From positions 1-64,000 of the forward strand of contig JAUZRX010000001.1 of the NCBI GenBank assembly GCA_030949985.1: 64,000 nucleotides of DNA. Direction: 5' to 3'. The stretch's first letter is position 1; each line of letters begins with the position of its first letter. A program made the position numbers and the translations under genes. Source of the DNA: Acidobacteriota bacterium (lineage in GTDB: Bacteria; Acidobacteriota; Polarisedimenticolia; J045). Positions 27,190-38,184 of the stretch are shown here, one piece after another. The notes under the pieces are model-generated. The model ran no database searches. It had not been told where the DNA came from and saw only the letters and a program-made list of their open reading frames with translations.

Positions 27190-27852
27190 GTGAGCCCTCT
27201 TTCCCAGGTCGTGCGGAGCCGCCTCGGGGTGGCGCTGATCGTCGGCGGACTCCTCGCCGTCGGGGGCGCGTTTTGCCTGGGAGCCGAGGGCCCCGCCTAC
27301 GTGGTCGAGGGCCAGGTCTTCGACGAGGCGGGGCGGGGGCTCGCCGCGGTGCCCGTGGTGGCCGTCGAGCGTTTCGAGCACCTGAGCCTGCCGGGCCTCG
27401 AACGGCCCGCCGAGGTGCGGGAAGTGGGCCGGACTCGTACGGACGCCGCCGGTTTCTATCGCCTCGACCTGGGTTCCGGACCCTTCAAGGGACGGATCGT
27501 CCTGCGCTTCGGCGGTGGCCCGGGCTGGGACCGGGTGCGCTACGCCCCGCCGGAAGAAAAGAACATCACGCGTCTCCTGCGCCGCCGGTCCCGGGCCGTG
27601 GTCAATTGCCGGGTCGGCGATGCTCCGGGCTGGGCCGAGGTCGAACACGCCATCGCCCGCGCCGGCGGGCCGGAGAGCAAGCGCGGTCGCATTCTCCGTC
27701 GCCACGGCATGCCCCGCGAGACCCTCACCCTGCAGAACGGCGCGGTGGAGTGGCGTTATCCACGGGTGACCTACGTCTTCCACGGTGACGACCTGGTGGA
27801 ATCCCGCCGTCGGCCGGCGCCGCGCCAGGTCTCCCGCAAGGAGGCGCCATGA
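27190..27852 (+). CDS. Membrane-anchored or secreted protein with carboxypeptidase-regulatory-like fold
   Basis: The 220-residue protein has an N-terminal hydrophobic segment (LGVALIVGGLLAVGGAFCL). A beta-sandwich of the carboxypeptidase regulatory-like type follows: YVVEGQVFDEAGRGLAAVPV, then TRTDAAGFYRLDLGSGPF. The C-terminal 90 residues (HAIARAGGPESKRGRILRRH, LTLQNGAVEWRYPRVTYVF) look like a separate small domain that reads a helical part then strands. GTG 27190 is preceded by a promoter, not by a ribosome site. Its last codons overlap the start of the polyprenyl synthase gene by 4 nt. Confidence 0.6.
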   Translation: MSPLSQVVRSRLGVALIVGGLLAVGGAFCLGAEGPAYVVEGQVFDEAGRGLAAVPVVAVERFEHLSLPGLERPAEVREVGRTRTDAAGFYRLDLGSGPFKGRIVLRFGGGPGWDRVRYAPPEEKNITRLLRRRSRAVVNCRVGDAPGWAEVEHAIARAGGPESKRGRILRRHGMPRETLTLQNGAVEWRYPRVTYVFHGDDLVESRRRPAPRQVSRKEAP

Positions 27853-28862
27853 GCGAGGGGGTGCCCACGTCTTCTCCCGTGCCGCCGCCCCGCATGATGG
27901 AGGTGCTCTCCCTGGTCGGTGATCGCCTGGTGGAGGTCGAAGAAGAGATCCGCGCCAATCTGCGCTCGGATCTGCGCCCCATCGACCAGGCCGGAGACTA
28001 CCTCTCCGAGGGCGGCGGCAAGTTGATCCGGCCGGCGTTGATGCTGTTGGCCTCGGGCCTGCTGGGCTACAAGGGCAAGATGGACGTGCTGCTCGGCGCC
28101 GTCTTCGAGTTCATTCACACCGCCACCCTGGTTCACGACGACATCATCGACGAGGCCGACACGCGCCGCGGTCGACCGGCTCTCAACCGGGTCTACGGTA
28201 ACGAGATCTCGATCCTCCTCGGCGACTATCTCTACATCCGCTCCATGAACATGGCCCTCAGGGCCCGCAAGCTGGGGGTGATCGAGATCCTCGCCGAGTC
28301 CACCGAGAAAATGATCGAGGGCGAGATCATGGCCCACCATCTGCGGGGCCGGGTCGATGTGACGCGCCGGCAGCACATGGAGATCATCGAGCGCAAGACC
28401 GCCTGGTTGTTCGCGGGATGTTGCCGGGTGGCGGCGGTGCTGGCGGATGCGGGAGAGGACGCCGAACGCCGCCTGGGGCAGTACGGGTTGAACCTCGGCA
28501 TCGCCTTCCAGTTGGTCGACGACCTGCTGGACCTGACCGCCGACGAGGCCACCTTGGGCAAGCCCGTGGCCTCCGACCTGCGGGAGGGGCGGCTGACCCT
28601 GCCCTGGATCGACCTGATGCACCGGGGGAGCGAGGCCGAGCGCGAAGCGGTGGAAGCGGTGCTGACCGGGGGAGATTTCGGCGAGCCGGGGTGGGGTCGG
28701 TTGAAGGCCGCTCTGCTGGCCCACGGCTGCCTCGAGCGTACGCGTCGCCTGGCCGAGGAGCACGCTTCCCGCGCGCGGGAAGTGATCGGCACCTTCACCC
28801 CGGGGCCCTACCGGGAAGCACTGATGGATCTGCCGGACCTGATCCTGTCTCGAGACCGCTGA
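27849..28862 (+). CDS. Polyprenyl diphosphate synthase
   Basis: The 337-residue protein is a trans-prenyltransferase: FARM motif LVHDDIIDEADTRRGRP (D-D-I-I-D), second Asp-rich motif FQLVDDLLDLT, and GGGKLIRPALMLL near the start. It condenses isopentenyl diphosphate onto an allylic diphosphate. Length and first-motif form fit long-chain (octa- to deca-) prenyl synthases for quinone side chains rather than short-chain IspA. Product length cannot be set from sequence alone. It is coupled to the upstream gene by an ATGA overlap. Confidence 0.9.
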   Translation: MSEGVPTSSPVPPPRMMEVLSLVGDRLVEVEEEIRANLRSDLRPIDQAGDYLSEGGGKLIRPALMLLASGLLGYKGKMDVLLGAVFEFIHTATLVHDDIIDEADTRRGRPALNRVYGNEISILLGDYLYIRSMNMALRARKLGVIEILAESTEKMIEGEIMAHHLRGRVDVTRRQHMEIIERKTAWLFAGCCRVAAVLADAGEDAERRLGQYGLNLGIAFQLVDDLLDLTADEATLGKPVASDLREGRLTLPWIDLMHRGSEAEREAVEAVLTGGDFGEPGWGRLKAALLAHGCLERTRRLAEEHASRAREVIGTFTPGPYREALMDLPDLILSRDR

Positions 28863-28914
28863 GGGATCGAGGGGCGGGTAGCCGGCGCGAGCCTGAGCAG
28901 GAGGAGCAACGGGG

Positions 28915-31900
28915 ATGTTGTGGCTCGAGCGCCTGGAAGTCAGCGGATTCAAGAGTTTCTCCGACAAGTCGACCATCGAGTTCCCGCGGGGCATCACGGC
29001 CGTGGTGGGGCCCAACGGCTGCGGCAAGTCCAACATTGCCGACGCCATCTCCTGGGTGCTCGGCGAGCAGTCGGCCCGGGCCCTGAGGGGCCAGAAGATG
29101 GAAGACGTGATCTTCGCCGGAACCCAGGGCCGGGGGCCCGGGGGCATGGCGGAGGTCTCGCTGCACATGGCGGCGAAGAACGGCTCCCTGCCCGATGGCC
29201 GGTCCCGGGTGACCCTCACACGGCGCCTGTTCCGTTCGGGCAACAGCGAGTACCTGATCGACGGCAAGAAGTCCCGCCTGGCCGACGTTCGGGCCCTGCT
29301 CGACCAAGTGCGCGCCGGCGTGCGCTCCTACGCCATCATCGACCAGGGTTCGGTGGCCTCCTTCGTGCTGAGCAAGCCCAAGGATCGCCGGGTCTTCATC
29401 GAGGAGGCCGCGGGCATCGCGGGCTACAAGACCCGCCGCCGGATGGCCGAACTCAAGCTCGAGGCGACCCGCGCCAACCTGCTGCGCATCGACGACATCG
29501 TTGGAGAGGTCGAGCGCCAGCAGCGTTCGCTCAAGCGCCAGGCGTCCCTGGCCCGCAGGGCCCGGCGTCTCGATGAACGCCTGCGGGCCCTCAAGACCGT
29601 CTGGTATCGCCGGCGGGACGCGGTGCTCGCCGCCGAGGCCCAGCGCAGCGCCGAACTCTGCGCGGTGGCTTCCCGGGAGGCCGACCATCTCGACCGCGAA
29701 CGCCGCCGCCTGCTGGAGGCCCTGGCCGATGCCCGCCGCCGGCTGGAAGACGCCCACACCGACCGGGAGCAGGCCGTGGCCGCCTCTCACGCCGCCCGCA
29801 TCGAGGAAGAGCGGCTCGACCGGGAGATCGCCGCCGCCCTGACCCGGGCCGCCTCGCTCGAGGAGGAGGCCGGGCGCCGGGAAGGCGAGGGAGACCGGTT
29901 GATCGAAGAACGGGCCCAGCGGGCCGAAGAGATCGCGCGTCTCGAAGAGGAGATCCGCTCCCTGGCGGGGGAACTCACCGAATTGACCGAGCGCACCGCC
30001 GCCGCCCGCCGGGTGGTCGAGCGCGAGAAAGCCGAACTCGAACGTCGCCGGCAGGTGGCCGCGAGCCACGAGCAGGCGCTCTACGATCGGGTGCATCGCA
30101 AGGCGGAACTCTCCGCCCGGGCTTCCGCGGCCCTGGCCGCCGAGCGGAGGGACGAGCGGCGGGCGGAGGAAGCCCGCCAGGCCGGTGAGCGCCTGGCCGA
30201 GGTCCTCGAGAGCGAAGGCCGCCAGCTTGCGGCGGCCGAGCAGCGCCGGAAAGAGGCGGAGGCCTGCGTCACTCGCCTGGAGGTGGAACTCGAGCGGGCC
30301 CGGGATGCGGAGGACGACTGCTGGACCGCTCTCGAGCGGGCCCGGGCCGACGAAACGGCCCTGGTGCGGGAGTTGGGAGCCCGCAGCGGAGAGAAGGACG
30401 CCCTCGACTCGCTGGAAGTACGCCTGGCCGGGGCCGAGGCGGCCCGGGAGATTCTCGAGCACTCCCGGGAGGGAAAGCTCCAGGCCCGCCAGGTGGTCGC
30501 CGAGTTGCTGGCGGTGGAAAAAGATGTCGAGCACGCCGCCGAGCGCTTCCTGGGCGACCTGCTGCCCGCGGTGGTGGTGGACTCCTCCGACGACGTGCAG
30601 AAGGGCGCCAGCCTGGGCGTGGGCGGCCGGGTGCGTTTCCTGCCTCTGGACGACACGGCGGCCGAGGGCGTGTCCCATGGCGAGTTGCCGGCGGCGCTCG
30701 CGGCGCATCCCGGTGTGCGGGGCCGGCTCTCCGAACACCTGCGACCGCTGGGTGAACTGGGGCAGGCGATCAGCTCCCGCCTGCAGGATGCCGTGCTGGT
30801 GGAGTCCCTGGCCCTGGCCTTCGAGCTGCACCGTCGTTTCCCCGGTTTCGATTACCTCACGCCCGAGGGTCACGCCGTCCATGCCAGCGGCGTGGTCACC
30901 GTGGAGAGCGACCAGGTCGAGGGAAGCGAAGGACTGCTCGGTCGCTCGCGCCGGCGGGAAGAGCTGGCGGCCCTCCTCGAGCGCCTCCAGCAGCAGCGGA
31001 CCGCCGCAGCCGCCGCGGTGGAGCAGGCCCGCCAGGCCCACCGGGACGCCCAGGTGGTACGTCGCCGGGTGGAAGAGGAACTGGCCGCCGCCCGTCGTAC
31101 CCAGGCCAGCGCCGGCTTCGAGGCCGGCCAGCACAAGCGCTCCATCGAGCGCCTGCAACACGAGGCCGAGGTGGCCCGGGCGGCCCTGGCCACCGCCGTC
31201 GAGGGTCTCGAGCGGGCCCGCCGGGAGGCGGCGGAGGCCGCCACCGAGCAACAGCGCCTGGAAGAAGAAATCGCCACCGAGCGCGAGCGCCTCGACGCCA
31301 TCCGCGCGGCGCTTCGCGAGCAGGAGGAGGTGCTCAGGCGGGCCGAGGCGGAAGGCTCGGCCCGGCTCTCCGACGAGCGGGCCCTGCGTGAGCGGTATGG
31401 TGCCCAGCAGCAGGGCATCGAGCGCCTGCAGCGGGAGTTGGAGGCGCTCGAGCAGCGGCGGGAGGAGGGCCGGCGGGTCCGCAGCCAGGCCCTCGAGCGG
31501 GCCGCCGAACTGCGACAGCAGGCCGCCGAGAAAAGTGAGCATCTCGAGGCGGCCCGGGCCCGCCGCCGGGACCTGGAGCGGGAGGTCGAAGCCTGGGCCG
31601 AACGTCTGTCCGGACTGGCGACCGAGGTCGATGACCTCGAAGCCCGCCATGGGCTGGCCGTCGAGGAGTTCGAGCAGGCCCGTTCCCGCCGGGAAACAGC
31701 GGCACTGGCCGTGGAGAAGGCCCGGCTGGAGGTCCAGCACGAGCGCGAGAGCTGCCGTGAGGACCTGGGTTGCGAGCCCGCCGAGCTGCCCGCCGAACCG
31801 CCGGAGGGCATCGAGGGCGAGATCCTCGACAACGACGGGCTGTTGCTCGAGGAGTTGCGGGACGTCAAACGCAAGCGCGAGCGCCTGGGCATGGTCAACC

Positions 31901-32478
31901 TGCTGGCCGAAAAGGAGTTCGAAGAACTGCACGCCCGTTTCGAGGAACTCAGCGCCCAGCGCGAGGATCTCAAGCGCTCGGTGGACGAACTCTCCGGCTC
32001 GATTCGCAAGATGGACCGGGAGAGCCGGGAGCGCTTTCTCGAGGCCTTCCAGGAGATCCGCAAGCACTTCCGCGCCCAGTTCACGATCCTCTTCCGTGGC
32101 GGGCGGGCCGACTTGCACCTGGAAAACGAAGACGACGTGCTCGAGTCGGGCATCGAGATCATGTGCCAGCCCCCGGGCAAGAAACTGCAGTCGGTGGGTC
32201 TCCTGTCGGGAGGGGAAAAGGCCCTGGCGGCGACGGCGATGCTCTTCGCCATCTTCCGCTACCAGCCGCCCCCCTTCTGTCTGCTCGACGAGATCGACGC
32301 TCCCCTCGACGACACCAACGTCCACCGCTTCACCGAGGCGGTGCGGGAGTTCGCCGCGGGAACCCAGATCATCCTCATCACCCACAACAAGCGCTCGATG
32401 GAAACCGCCGATGTCCTCTACGGCGTGACCATGCCCGAGCCCGGCATTTCCCGTCTCGTCTCCATGGCCCTGGACTGA
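28915..32478 (+). CDS. smc: Chromosome segregation protein SMC
   Basis: The 1187-residue protein has the SMC layout. An N-terminal ATPase half holds VVGPNGCGKSNIADAI and the Q-loop region AGTQGRGPGG, and is followed by a long coiled coil. The hinge lies at about 515-680 (FLGDLLPAVVVDSSDDVQ to YLTPEGHAVHASGVV), then a second coiled coil. A C-terminal half has signature LLSGGEKALAATAML and Walker B FCLLDEIDAPLDDTNV. SMC with ScpA/ScpB condenses and separates origins; scpAB are not in the window. ATG 28915 follows AGGAGGAG by a few nt. Confidence 0.97.
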   Translation: MLWLERLEVSGFKSFSDKSTIEFPRGITAVVGPNGCGKSNIADAISWVLGEQSARALRGQKMEDVIFAGTQGRGPGGMAEVSLHMAAKNGSLPDGRSRVTLTRRLFRSGNSEYLIDGKKSRLADVRALLDQVRAGVRSYAIIDQGSVASFVLSKPKDRRVFIEEAAGIAGYKTRRRMAELKLEATRANLLRIDDIVGEVERQQRSLKRQASLARRARRLDERLRALKTVWYRRRDAVLAAEAQRSAELCAVASREADHLDRERRRLLEALADARRRLEDAHTDREQAVAASHAARIEEERLDREIAAALTRAASLEEEAGRREGEGDRLIEERAQRAEEIARLEEEIRSLAGELTELTERTAAARRVVEREKAELERRRQVAASHEQALYDRVHRKAELSARASAALAAERRDERRAEEARQAGERLAEVLESEGRQLAAAEQRRKEAEACVTRLEVELERARDAEDDCWTALERARADETALVRELGARSGEKDALDSLEVRLAGAEAAREILEHSREGKLQARQVVAELLAVEKDVEHAAERFLGDLLPAVVVDSSDDVQKGASLGVGGRVRFLPLDDTAAEGVSHGELPAALAAHPGVRGRLSEHLRPLGELGQAISSRLQDAVLVESLALAFELHRRFPGFDYLTPEGHAVHASGVVTVESDQVEGSEGLLGRSRRREELAALLERLQQQRTAAAAAVEQARQAHRDAQVVRRRVEEELAAARRTQASAGFEAGQHKRSIERLQHEAEVARAALATAVEGLERARREAAEAATEQQRLEEEIATERERLDAIRAALREQEEVLRRAEAEGSARLSDERALRERYGAQQQGIERLQRELEALEQRREEGRRVRSQALERAAELRQQAAEKSEHLEAARARRRDLEREVEAWAERLSGLATEVDDLEARHGLAVEEFEQARSRRETAALAVEKARLEVQHERESCREDLGCEPAELPAEPPEGIEGEILDNDGLLLEELRDVKRKRERLGMVNLLAEKEFEELHARFEELSAQREDLKRSVDELSGSIRKMDRESRERFLEAFQEIRKHFRAQFTILFRGGRADLHLENEDDVLESGIEIMCQPPGKKLQSVGLLSGGEKALAATAMLFAIFRYQPPPFCLLDEIDAPLDDTNVHRFTEAVREFAAGTQIILITHNKRSMETADVLYGVTMPEPGISRLVSMALD

Positions 32479-32507
32479 GGCTTTCACCGGTCGGACCCCC
32501 GTACCCG

Positions 32508-32534
32508 CACTCCGCGCGAACACCCCGCGGAGTG
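32508..32534. terminator. Strong hairpin downstream of smc
   Basis: CACTCCGCG (32508-32516) and CGCGGAGTG (32526-32534) form a 9-bp stem with a 9-nt loop, 30 nt after the smc stop. An outer GACCCC/GGGGTC pair could extend it. There is no T-run, so termination would be inefficient or Rho-assisted. Confidence 0.4.
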
Positions 32535-32608
32535 GGGCCGGGGTCAGGGCGGGGGCTTCAGCCGCACCCCCGAGAGGCCGAAGAGTAGTCAGAACGACGA
32601 GGAACCCG

Positions 32609-33538
32609 ATGGAACAGCTCGTGGCGACAGCTCTGGGGACTCTGCTCCTGGGCCTGCTGGCCGGCTACCTGCTGGCCCGCCGCCCCGGCGCACCGCCCGC
32701 CGCTCCCCCCGTGGGGGGTGCCGAGGACGCGGCTCCGCTGCGGGAATCCCTGGCGGCGGCGGAGGCCGCCTGCCTGAATCTGAGCGAGCAGGTGGACGAG
32801 GCCCGGCGCCTGTCCCGCGCCCGCCTGCACCTGCTCGAGACCCTGGCCGAGCGGGACCTGCCCGTGGTCGAGCAGCTCGAGCAGCGGGTCCGGAGCCTGA
32901 TGGAGCCGGCGGCGGCGGATTCCCGGTTCGATCGTCGTGCCGGACTCGGACCCCTGGCCGACTCCCTGCGGGACCTGGCGGTGGAGATCCGCGACCTGCT
33001 GGTCCTCGGCCGCATCGAGGGGCCCGAGCAGGCCCCCCGCAGCGAAATCGTCGAGATTCACAAGGTACTGGCGGCCGTGGCCGGGGAGCACGGCGCCCTG
33101 AGCTTCGAGCCCGATCCCTCGCTGCCCTCGCTGATCAAGACCGACCGGGGCCTGCTGCGGCTGATCCTCGACAAGATCGGTTCGCTCAGCGCCGGGGCCC
33201 GGGGCGCGGTGATGTTGGAGGCGGGGGTCGAGCCGGTGCGGGGCGACCTGGTGGAGCTGAACATCTGTTTCCGGGGGCTCGACGGACTGCCCGAGGGAGC
33301 CGCCGCACGCCTGGCGAACGAACCGCTCGAACGGCTGGCCGCCGAGGGGCGTCGCTGGCTGACCCTGGCGGTGGCCCACGGCGCGGCTGAGCGCCTCGGT
33401 GGCAGCGTGACGATCCTGCCCGGGCAACGGGGCGAGGACCTGCTGCTCCGCCTGGTCGTGCCCACCGCCGCCGATCGCCGTGCCGCCGCCTCCGGTTCCC
33501 GTGCGCGGCGCAACGTTCCGGTGGGGCAGCATTCGTGA
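32609..33538 (+). CDS. Membrane-anchored degenerate histidine-kinase-like protein
   Basis: The 309-residue protein starts with a membrane helix (LVATALGTLLLGLLAGYLLA), then a coiled coil with RRLSRARLHLLETLAERDLP. A helix-turn like the end of a kinase dimerisation domain follows (LRDLAVEIRDLLVLGRIEGP), and then an ATPase-like fold. The phospho-acceptor H-box and the N-box Asn are missing (LLRLILDKIGSLSAGARGAV stands where the N-box should be). The tail LTLAVAHGAAERLGGSVTI keeps the G2-region shape. It is probably an inactive relative used for signalling by contact. The methyltransferase gene overlaps its end by 4 nt. Confidence 0.55.
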   Translation: MEQLVATALGTLLLGLLAGYLLARRPGAPPAAPPVGGAEDAAPLRESLAAAEAACLNLSEQVDEARRLSRARLHLLETLAERDLPVVEQLEQRVRSLMEPAAADSRFDRRAGLGPLADSLRDLAVEIRDLLVLGRIEGPEQAPRSEIVEIHKVLAAVAGEHGALSFEPDPSLPSLIKTDRGLLRLILDKIGSLSAGARGAVMLEAGVEPVRGDLVELNICFRGLDGLPEGAAARLANEPLERLAAEGRRWLTLAVAHGAAERLGGSVTILPGQRGEDLLLRLVVPTAADRRAAASGSRARRNVPVGQHS

Positions 33539-34266
33539 GCGCCGCGGCGTCCACCTGCCGGGTCTGCGCCTCCGGCACCCTGGTCGACGTGGAAATCCGC
33601 AGGAGCCTCGGGGGACGGCAGGTGCGCATCGCCTTCTGCCGGGAATGCCAGGTGATCGTCAACAAGGACTCGGATCCCAGCGAGACACTCCAGCGCGAGG
33701 GCTCCCGGAGCTTCTACGGCCTGACGGACGAGCAGATCGCCGCGTTGCCCCGTTCCCTGGTGGACAGCGCGAGCCTGGTGCGCAGCCTGCTGCCCGAGGG
33801 GTGGACCCGGCTCGACGGACGGGTCTTCCTCGAGTTCGGCGCGGGGCGCGGCCTGATGCCGATCGCCGCGGCCCACCTGGGTTTCGCCCGCGCCTACGGG
33901 GTCGATCTGAACCTGGAGACCTTCGAGCAGGTGCGCCGTCACCTGCCCGTGCCCGGGCAGGTGCGAATGTGCGGCGAGTTGGAGCAGATCACCGAGCCCG
34001 TGGACCTGGTCGTGCTCTGGCATACCCTCGAACACATTCCCGAGCCGCGACCGCTCCTGCGCCGCCTGGTGGAGCAAATGCGGCCCGGCGGGTGGATCGT
34101 GGTGCAGGTGCCCCAGTATTGCCCGCAATACATCTGCGAGACGCACCACTACTTCTACACCGAGCCCTCCCTGACGCGGGTACTGGCCGACGCGGGTTGC
34201 GAGCCCCAGCGCGTCAGCTACGACCTGGACAACGCTTTCATCGCCGCCTGGGCCCGCAAGCCCGGT

Positions 34267-34293
<27 letters not shown>
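33535..34293 (+). CDS. Class I SAM-dependent methyltransferase with N-terminal zinc ribbon
   Basis: The 252-residue protein has an N-terminal C-x2-C pair (CRVCASG) and a second (FCREC) forming a zinc-binding knuckle. A Methyltransf_23-like Rossmann domain follows with motif I VFLEFGAGRGLMPIAA, acidic strand AYGVDLNLETFEQV and motif IV LVVLWHTLEHIPEP. The layout resembles C-methyltransferases of nucleotide-sugar and cell-surface pathways, but the substrate is unknown. It starts at GTG 33535 overlapping the preceding gene. Its 3' end overlaps convergent hisD by 27 nt. Confidence 0.8.
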
Positions 34294-35528
<1,235 letters not shown>

Positions 35529-35532
<4 letters not shown>

Positions 35533-36812
35533 GGTCGGGGCCTTTTGGCGTCACCCGGGCGTCGCGTGATCTTCTGCTCGCGCCGGTCCAGTTCCGCCTC
35601 GACGGCCTGCCACCGGCCTCCGGCCCGCTCGAGGGCCACCAGGGCGAAATAGAGCAGATCGGCGCACTCCGCCTCGGCGTGGGGCCCGTCGCCGGCGACG
35701 GCCGCCGCGGCCCGTTCGTCGGCTTCTTCCACCAGCTTGGCCGCCAGCAGGGAGTCGTCGTTCAGCAGCCGGGCGGTGTAGGATCCGGGCCGCCGATCGC
35801 CGCGGGTCGCCGCCAGGGTCGCCAGGCGCCGGGCCAGTCGCGCCACGCCCCCGTCCTCGCCCCAGCAGCTCCAGCTTTCCCGGTGGCAGAAACCGACTCC
35901 CCGTTGTCGCACCGTAAAGCGCAGGGTGTCCCGGTCGCAGTCCAGGTCGACCCGCAACAGCTCCTGGACCGCTCCCGAGCGTGCCCCCTTGCGCCACAGG
36001 CCCCGCTTGCGGGAGTGGTAGACGCCCCGGCGGGTGCGTACCGCCTCGCGCAGGCTCTCGGCACTCGACCAGGCCAGGCCGAGAGCCCGACCGTGGGGGT
36101 CGACCACCACCGTGGGCCACAGGCCGTCTGCCCGTTCGCTGCGAAGGGGCGCGGCGAAGGCGTCGGCCAGGTCCAGGCTGCCGCTGTAGATCGCCATACC
36201 CACCTGGGCGTCCATCCCCAGCGCGTCGAGGGCGGCGATCTCCCTCGCCGAGCGTATCCCCCCGGCCAGGGTCACGGGCGTGGTGGCCGCCGCCCGCTTC
36301 ACGGCCCCGGCGAATGCCATGTCGATGCCGGTCCGGCGCCCCTCGCGTTCGATGGCGGTGACCAGGAACGAGCCCACCACCTCCCGCAGGCTCGCCAGGC
36401 CCTCGAGCAGGGTCTGGCCGCTGGGCCGCCGCCAGCCTTCGATCATCACCCGGCCTTCCCGCGCATCGAGGGCGGCCATCACGCGCTCGCGGGGCAGGCG
36501 TTCGAGCAGATCGGGTCGCGCCGCCGTGCCCAGGATCACCCGTCGCGCCCCCGCGTCCAGCCAGCGCCCGGCCGTTTCCAGGTCGCGGATGCCGCCGCCC
36601 ACACGGCAGGGATGGCGGCGCACCAGCTCTTCGATGACCGCCCGGTTTCCGCCGCGGCCCAGCGCCGCGTCCAGGTCGATCACCGCCAGCTCGCCCACCA
36701 CCGCGAAGCGTTCCGCCACGGCCAGGGGGTCGCCGGCGTCGATCACCTTTTCGCGGCCGCCGACGAGTTGGACGGCGCGTCCGTCCTGGATGTCGATGGA
36801 GGGGATCAACAT
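35529..36812 (-). CDS. hisAIE: Trifunctional HisA-HisI-HisE fusion
   Basis: The 427-residue protein joins three steps of histidine synthesis. Residues 1-225 are HisA (ProFAR isomerase), with catalytic Asp8 in PSIDIQDG and Asp116 in ALDAREGRVMIEGW. Residues 229-325 are HisI (PRA-CH), with the metal motif D289-x-D291-x-D293 and zinc cysteines C292, C309 and C316. Residues 328-415 are HisE (PRA-PH), with KLVEEADERA (E363, E366) and AECADLLYF (E382, D385). All expected catalytic residues seem present. HisIE fusions are common; having HisA in front is not usual. ATG 36812 starts the HisA consensus, overlapping the hisF stop by 7 nt. A longer upstream frame is shadow. Confidence 0.95.
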
Positions 36813-37561
36813 GGGCGCAACTCCACGCCGCGGCGGGCCAGCTCGGACTTGAGCGCCCCCACGGTCCATCGGCCGTCGTGAAAGATCGATGCGGCGAGCA
36901 CCGCGTCGGCGCCCGCCTCGAGAGCCGCCAGCATGTGCCCGGGACCGTCGCCTCCGCCGGAAGCGATCACCGGCACCGGGACGGCACGGCGGACCGCGGC
37001 GATCAGCTCCAGTTCGTAGCCCGAGCCGGTGCCGTCGCGATCCCAGGCGGTGAGCAGGATCTCTCCGGCCCCCCGGAGGGCGCTCCGGCGGGCCCAGTCC
37101 GCCGCGTCGGGGAGCGCGGTCCGCCGGCCGGCGTGCGTCAGGACTTCCCAGCGCTGCTCCCGTCGGCGGGCGTCGATGGCGAGTACCGTGCACTGGGAGC
37201 CGAAACGCGCGGCCAGGCGTTCGATCAGGGCGGGATCGGCCACCGCGGCGCTGTTGACGCTGACCCTGTCCGCCCCGGCCTCCAGCAGCGCCGCCGCATC
37301 TGCCTCGCTCCGCACCCCGCCGCCCACGGTCAGGGGCAGGTCCAGCACCTCCCTGACCCGGCGCACGGTATCGAGGCGGGCGCGGCGCTCCTCGAGAGTC
37401 GCGGCCACATCCAGCAACACCACCTCGTCGGCCCCCTGGGCGGCGTAGGCGGCGGCGAGCCGCGCGGGATCCCCCGCGTCCCGCAGGGCGGCAAAGCGCA
37501 CGCCCTTGACCACGCGTCCGGCGCGTACGTCGAGACAGGGAATGATCCTTCGGGTCAGCAT
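36806..37561 (-). CDS. hisF: Imidazole glycerol phosphate synthase subunit HisF
   Basis: The 251-residue (beta-alpha)8 barrel has RIIPCLDVRAGRVVKGVRF with catalytic Asp11, a phosphate-binding loop LTVGGGVRSEADAAAL, LTAWDRDGTGSGYE with the second Asp, and PVIASGGGDGPGHM. It uses ammonia from HisH to cleave PRFAR into ImGP and AICAR. ATG 37561 begins the family consensus and overlaps the hisH stop by 7 nt. Confidence 0.96.
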   Translation of the reverse strand: MLTRRIIPCLDVRAGRVVKGVRFAALRDAGDPARLAAAYAAQGADEVVLLDVAATLEERRARLDTVRRVREVLDLPLTVGGGVRSEADAAALLEAGADRVSVNSAAVADPALIERLAARFGSQCTVLAIDARRREQRWEVLTHAGRRTALPDAADWARRSALRGAGEILLTAWDRDGTGSGYELELIAAVRRAVPVPVIASGGGDGPGHMLAALEAGADAVLAASIFHDGRWTVGALKSELARRGVELRPC

Positions 37562-38184
37562 GGCCGTCCCTCCCGGCCGGCCGGCAACGCCAGCCAGCGC
37601 TCGAGCAGCGTCTTCCCGGCTCTCGAAGAGACCTCCGGATGGAACTGGCAGGCCAGCGTGGATCCCCGCTCGAGGGCGGCGACGAAGCGGCCTCCGTGAT
37701 GGGCCCAGGCGGCGGCCCAGCCCGGAGGCGCTTCGGTCAACCGGAAAGTGTGGGCGAAGTAGAAGTGGTCCGCTTCGAGCAGGCGGCAGCCCGGGTCCGG
37801 TTCGATGCGGTTCCAGCCCAGTTGGGGGGCGCGGACGGTCGGAGGAAAGGCGGTCGCCCGCTGGGGCCACAGGCCGAGGCCTTCGACGGTGGGGTTCTCG
37901 TCGCTGCCGGCGCCGAGGAGCTGCAATCCGAGGCAGATGGCCAGGGTGGGCCGGTTCGCGGCGATGCGGGCGCCCAGGGCGGGGGCCAGGCGTCGGCGGT
38001 CGAGGGCCCGGCGGGCGGCGCCCAGAGTGCCCACGCCGGGCAGCACCACCCGCGGGGCCCGGGCGATCACCGCGGGGTCGTCTTCCCGGCGGGCCCGGAT
38101 GCCCAGCCGCCCGAGGGCCGCGAGCAGTGAAGCGATGTTGGCCGTGCCGGTGGGCACCACCAGCACTTCCTCCCGGCGATTCAC
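37555..38184 (-). CDS. hisH: Imidazole glycerol phosphate synthase subunit HisH
   Basis: The 209-residue class I glutamine amidotransferase has its nucleophile in TLAICLGLQLL, the His and Glu of the triad in ACQFHPEVSS, and PGVGTLGAA forming the oxyanion region. It supplies ammonia to HisF. The N-terminus VLVVPTGTANIASLL is the usual HisH start, with small changes (T-x-N rather than G-x-G-N). Start codon is GTG 38184, overlapping the hisB stop by 4 nt. Confidence 0.95.
   Translation of the reverse strand: MNRREEVLVVPTGTANIASLLAALGRLGIRARREDDPAVIARAPRVVLPGVGTLGAARRALDRRRLAPALGARIAANRPTLAICLGLQLLGAGSDENPTVEGLGLWPQRATAFPPTVRAPQLGWNRIEPDPGCRLLEADHFYFAHTFRLTEAPPGWAAAWAHHGGRFVAALERGSTLACQFHPEVSSRAGKTLLERWLALPAGREGRPC

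Noticed and set aside
28795-32523. 1242-residue minus-strand open frame
   Set aside because: It is the reverse shadow of smc and reads as Gln/Leu/His-rich nonsense.
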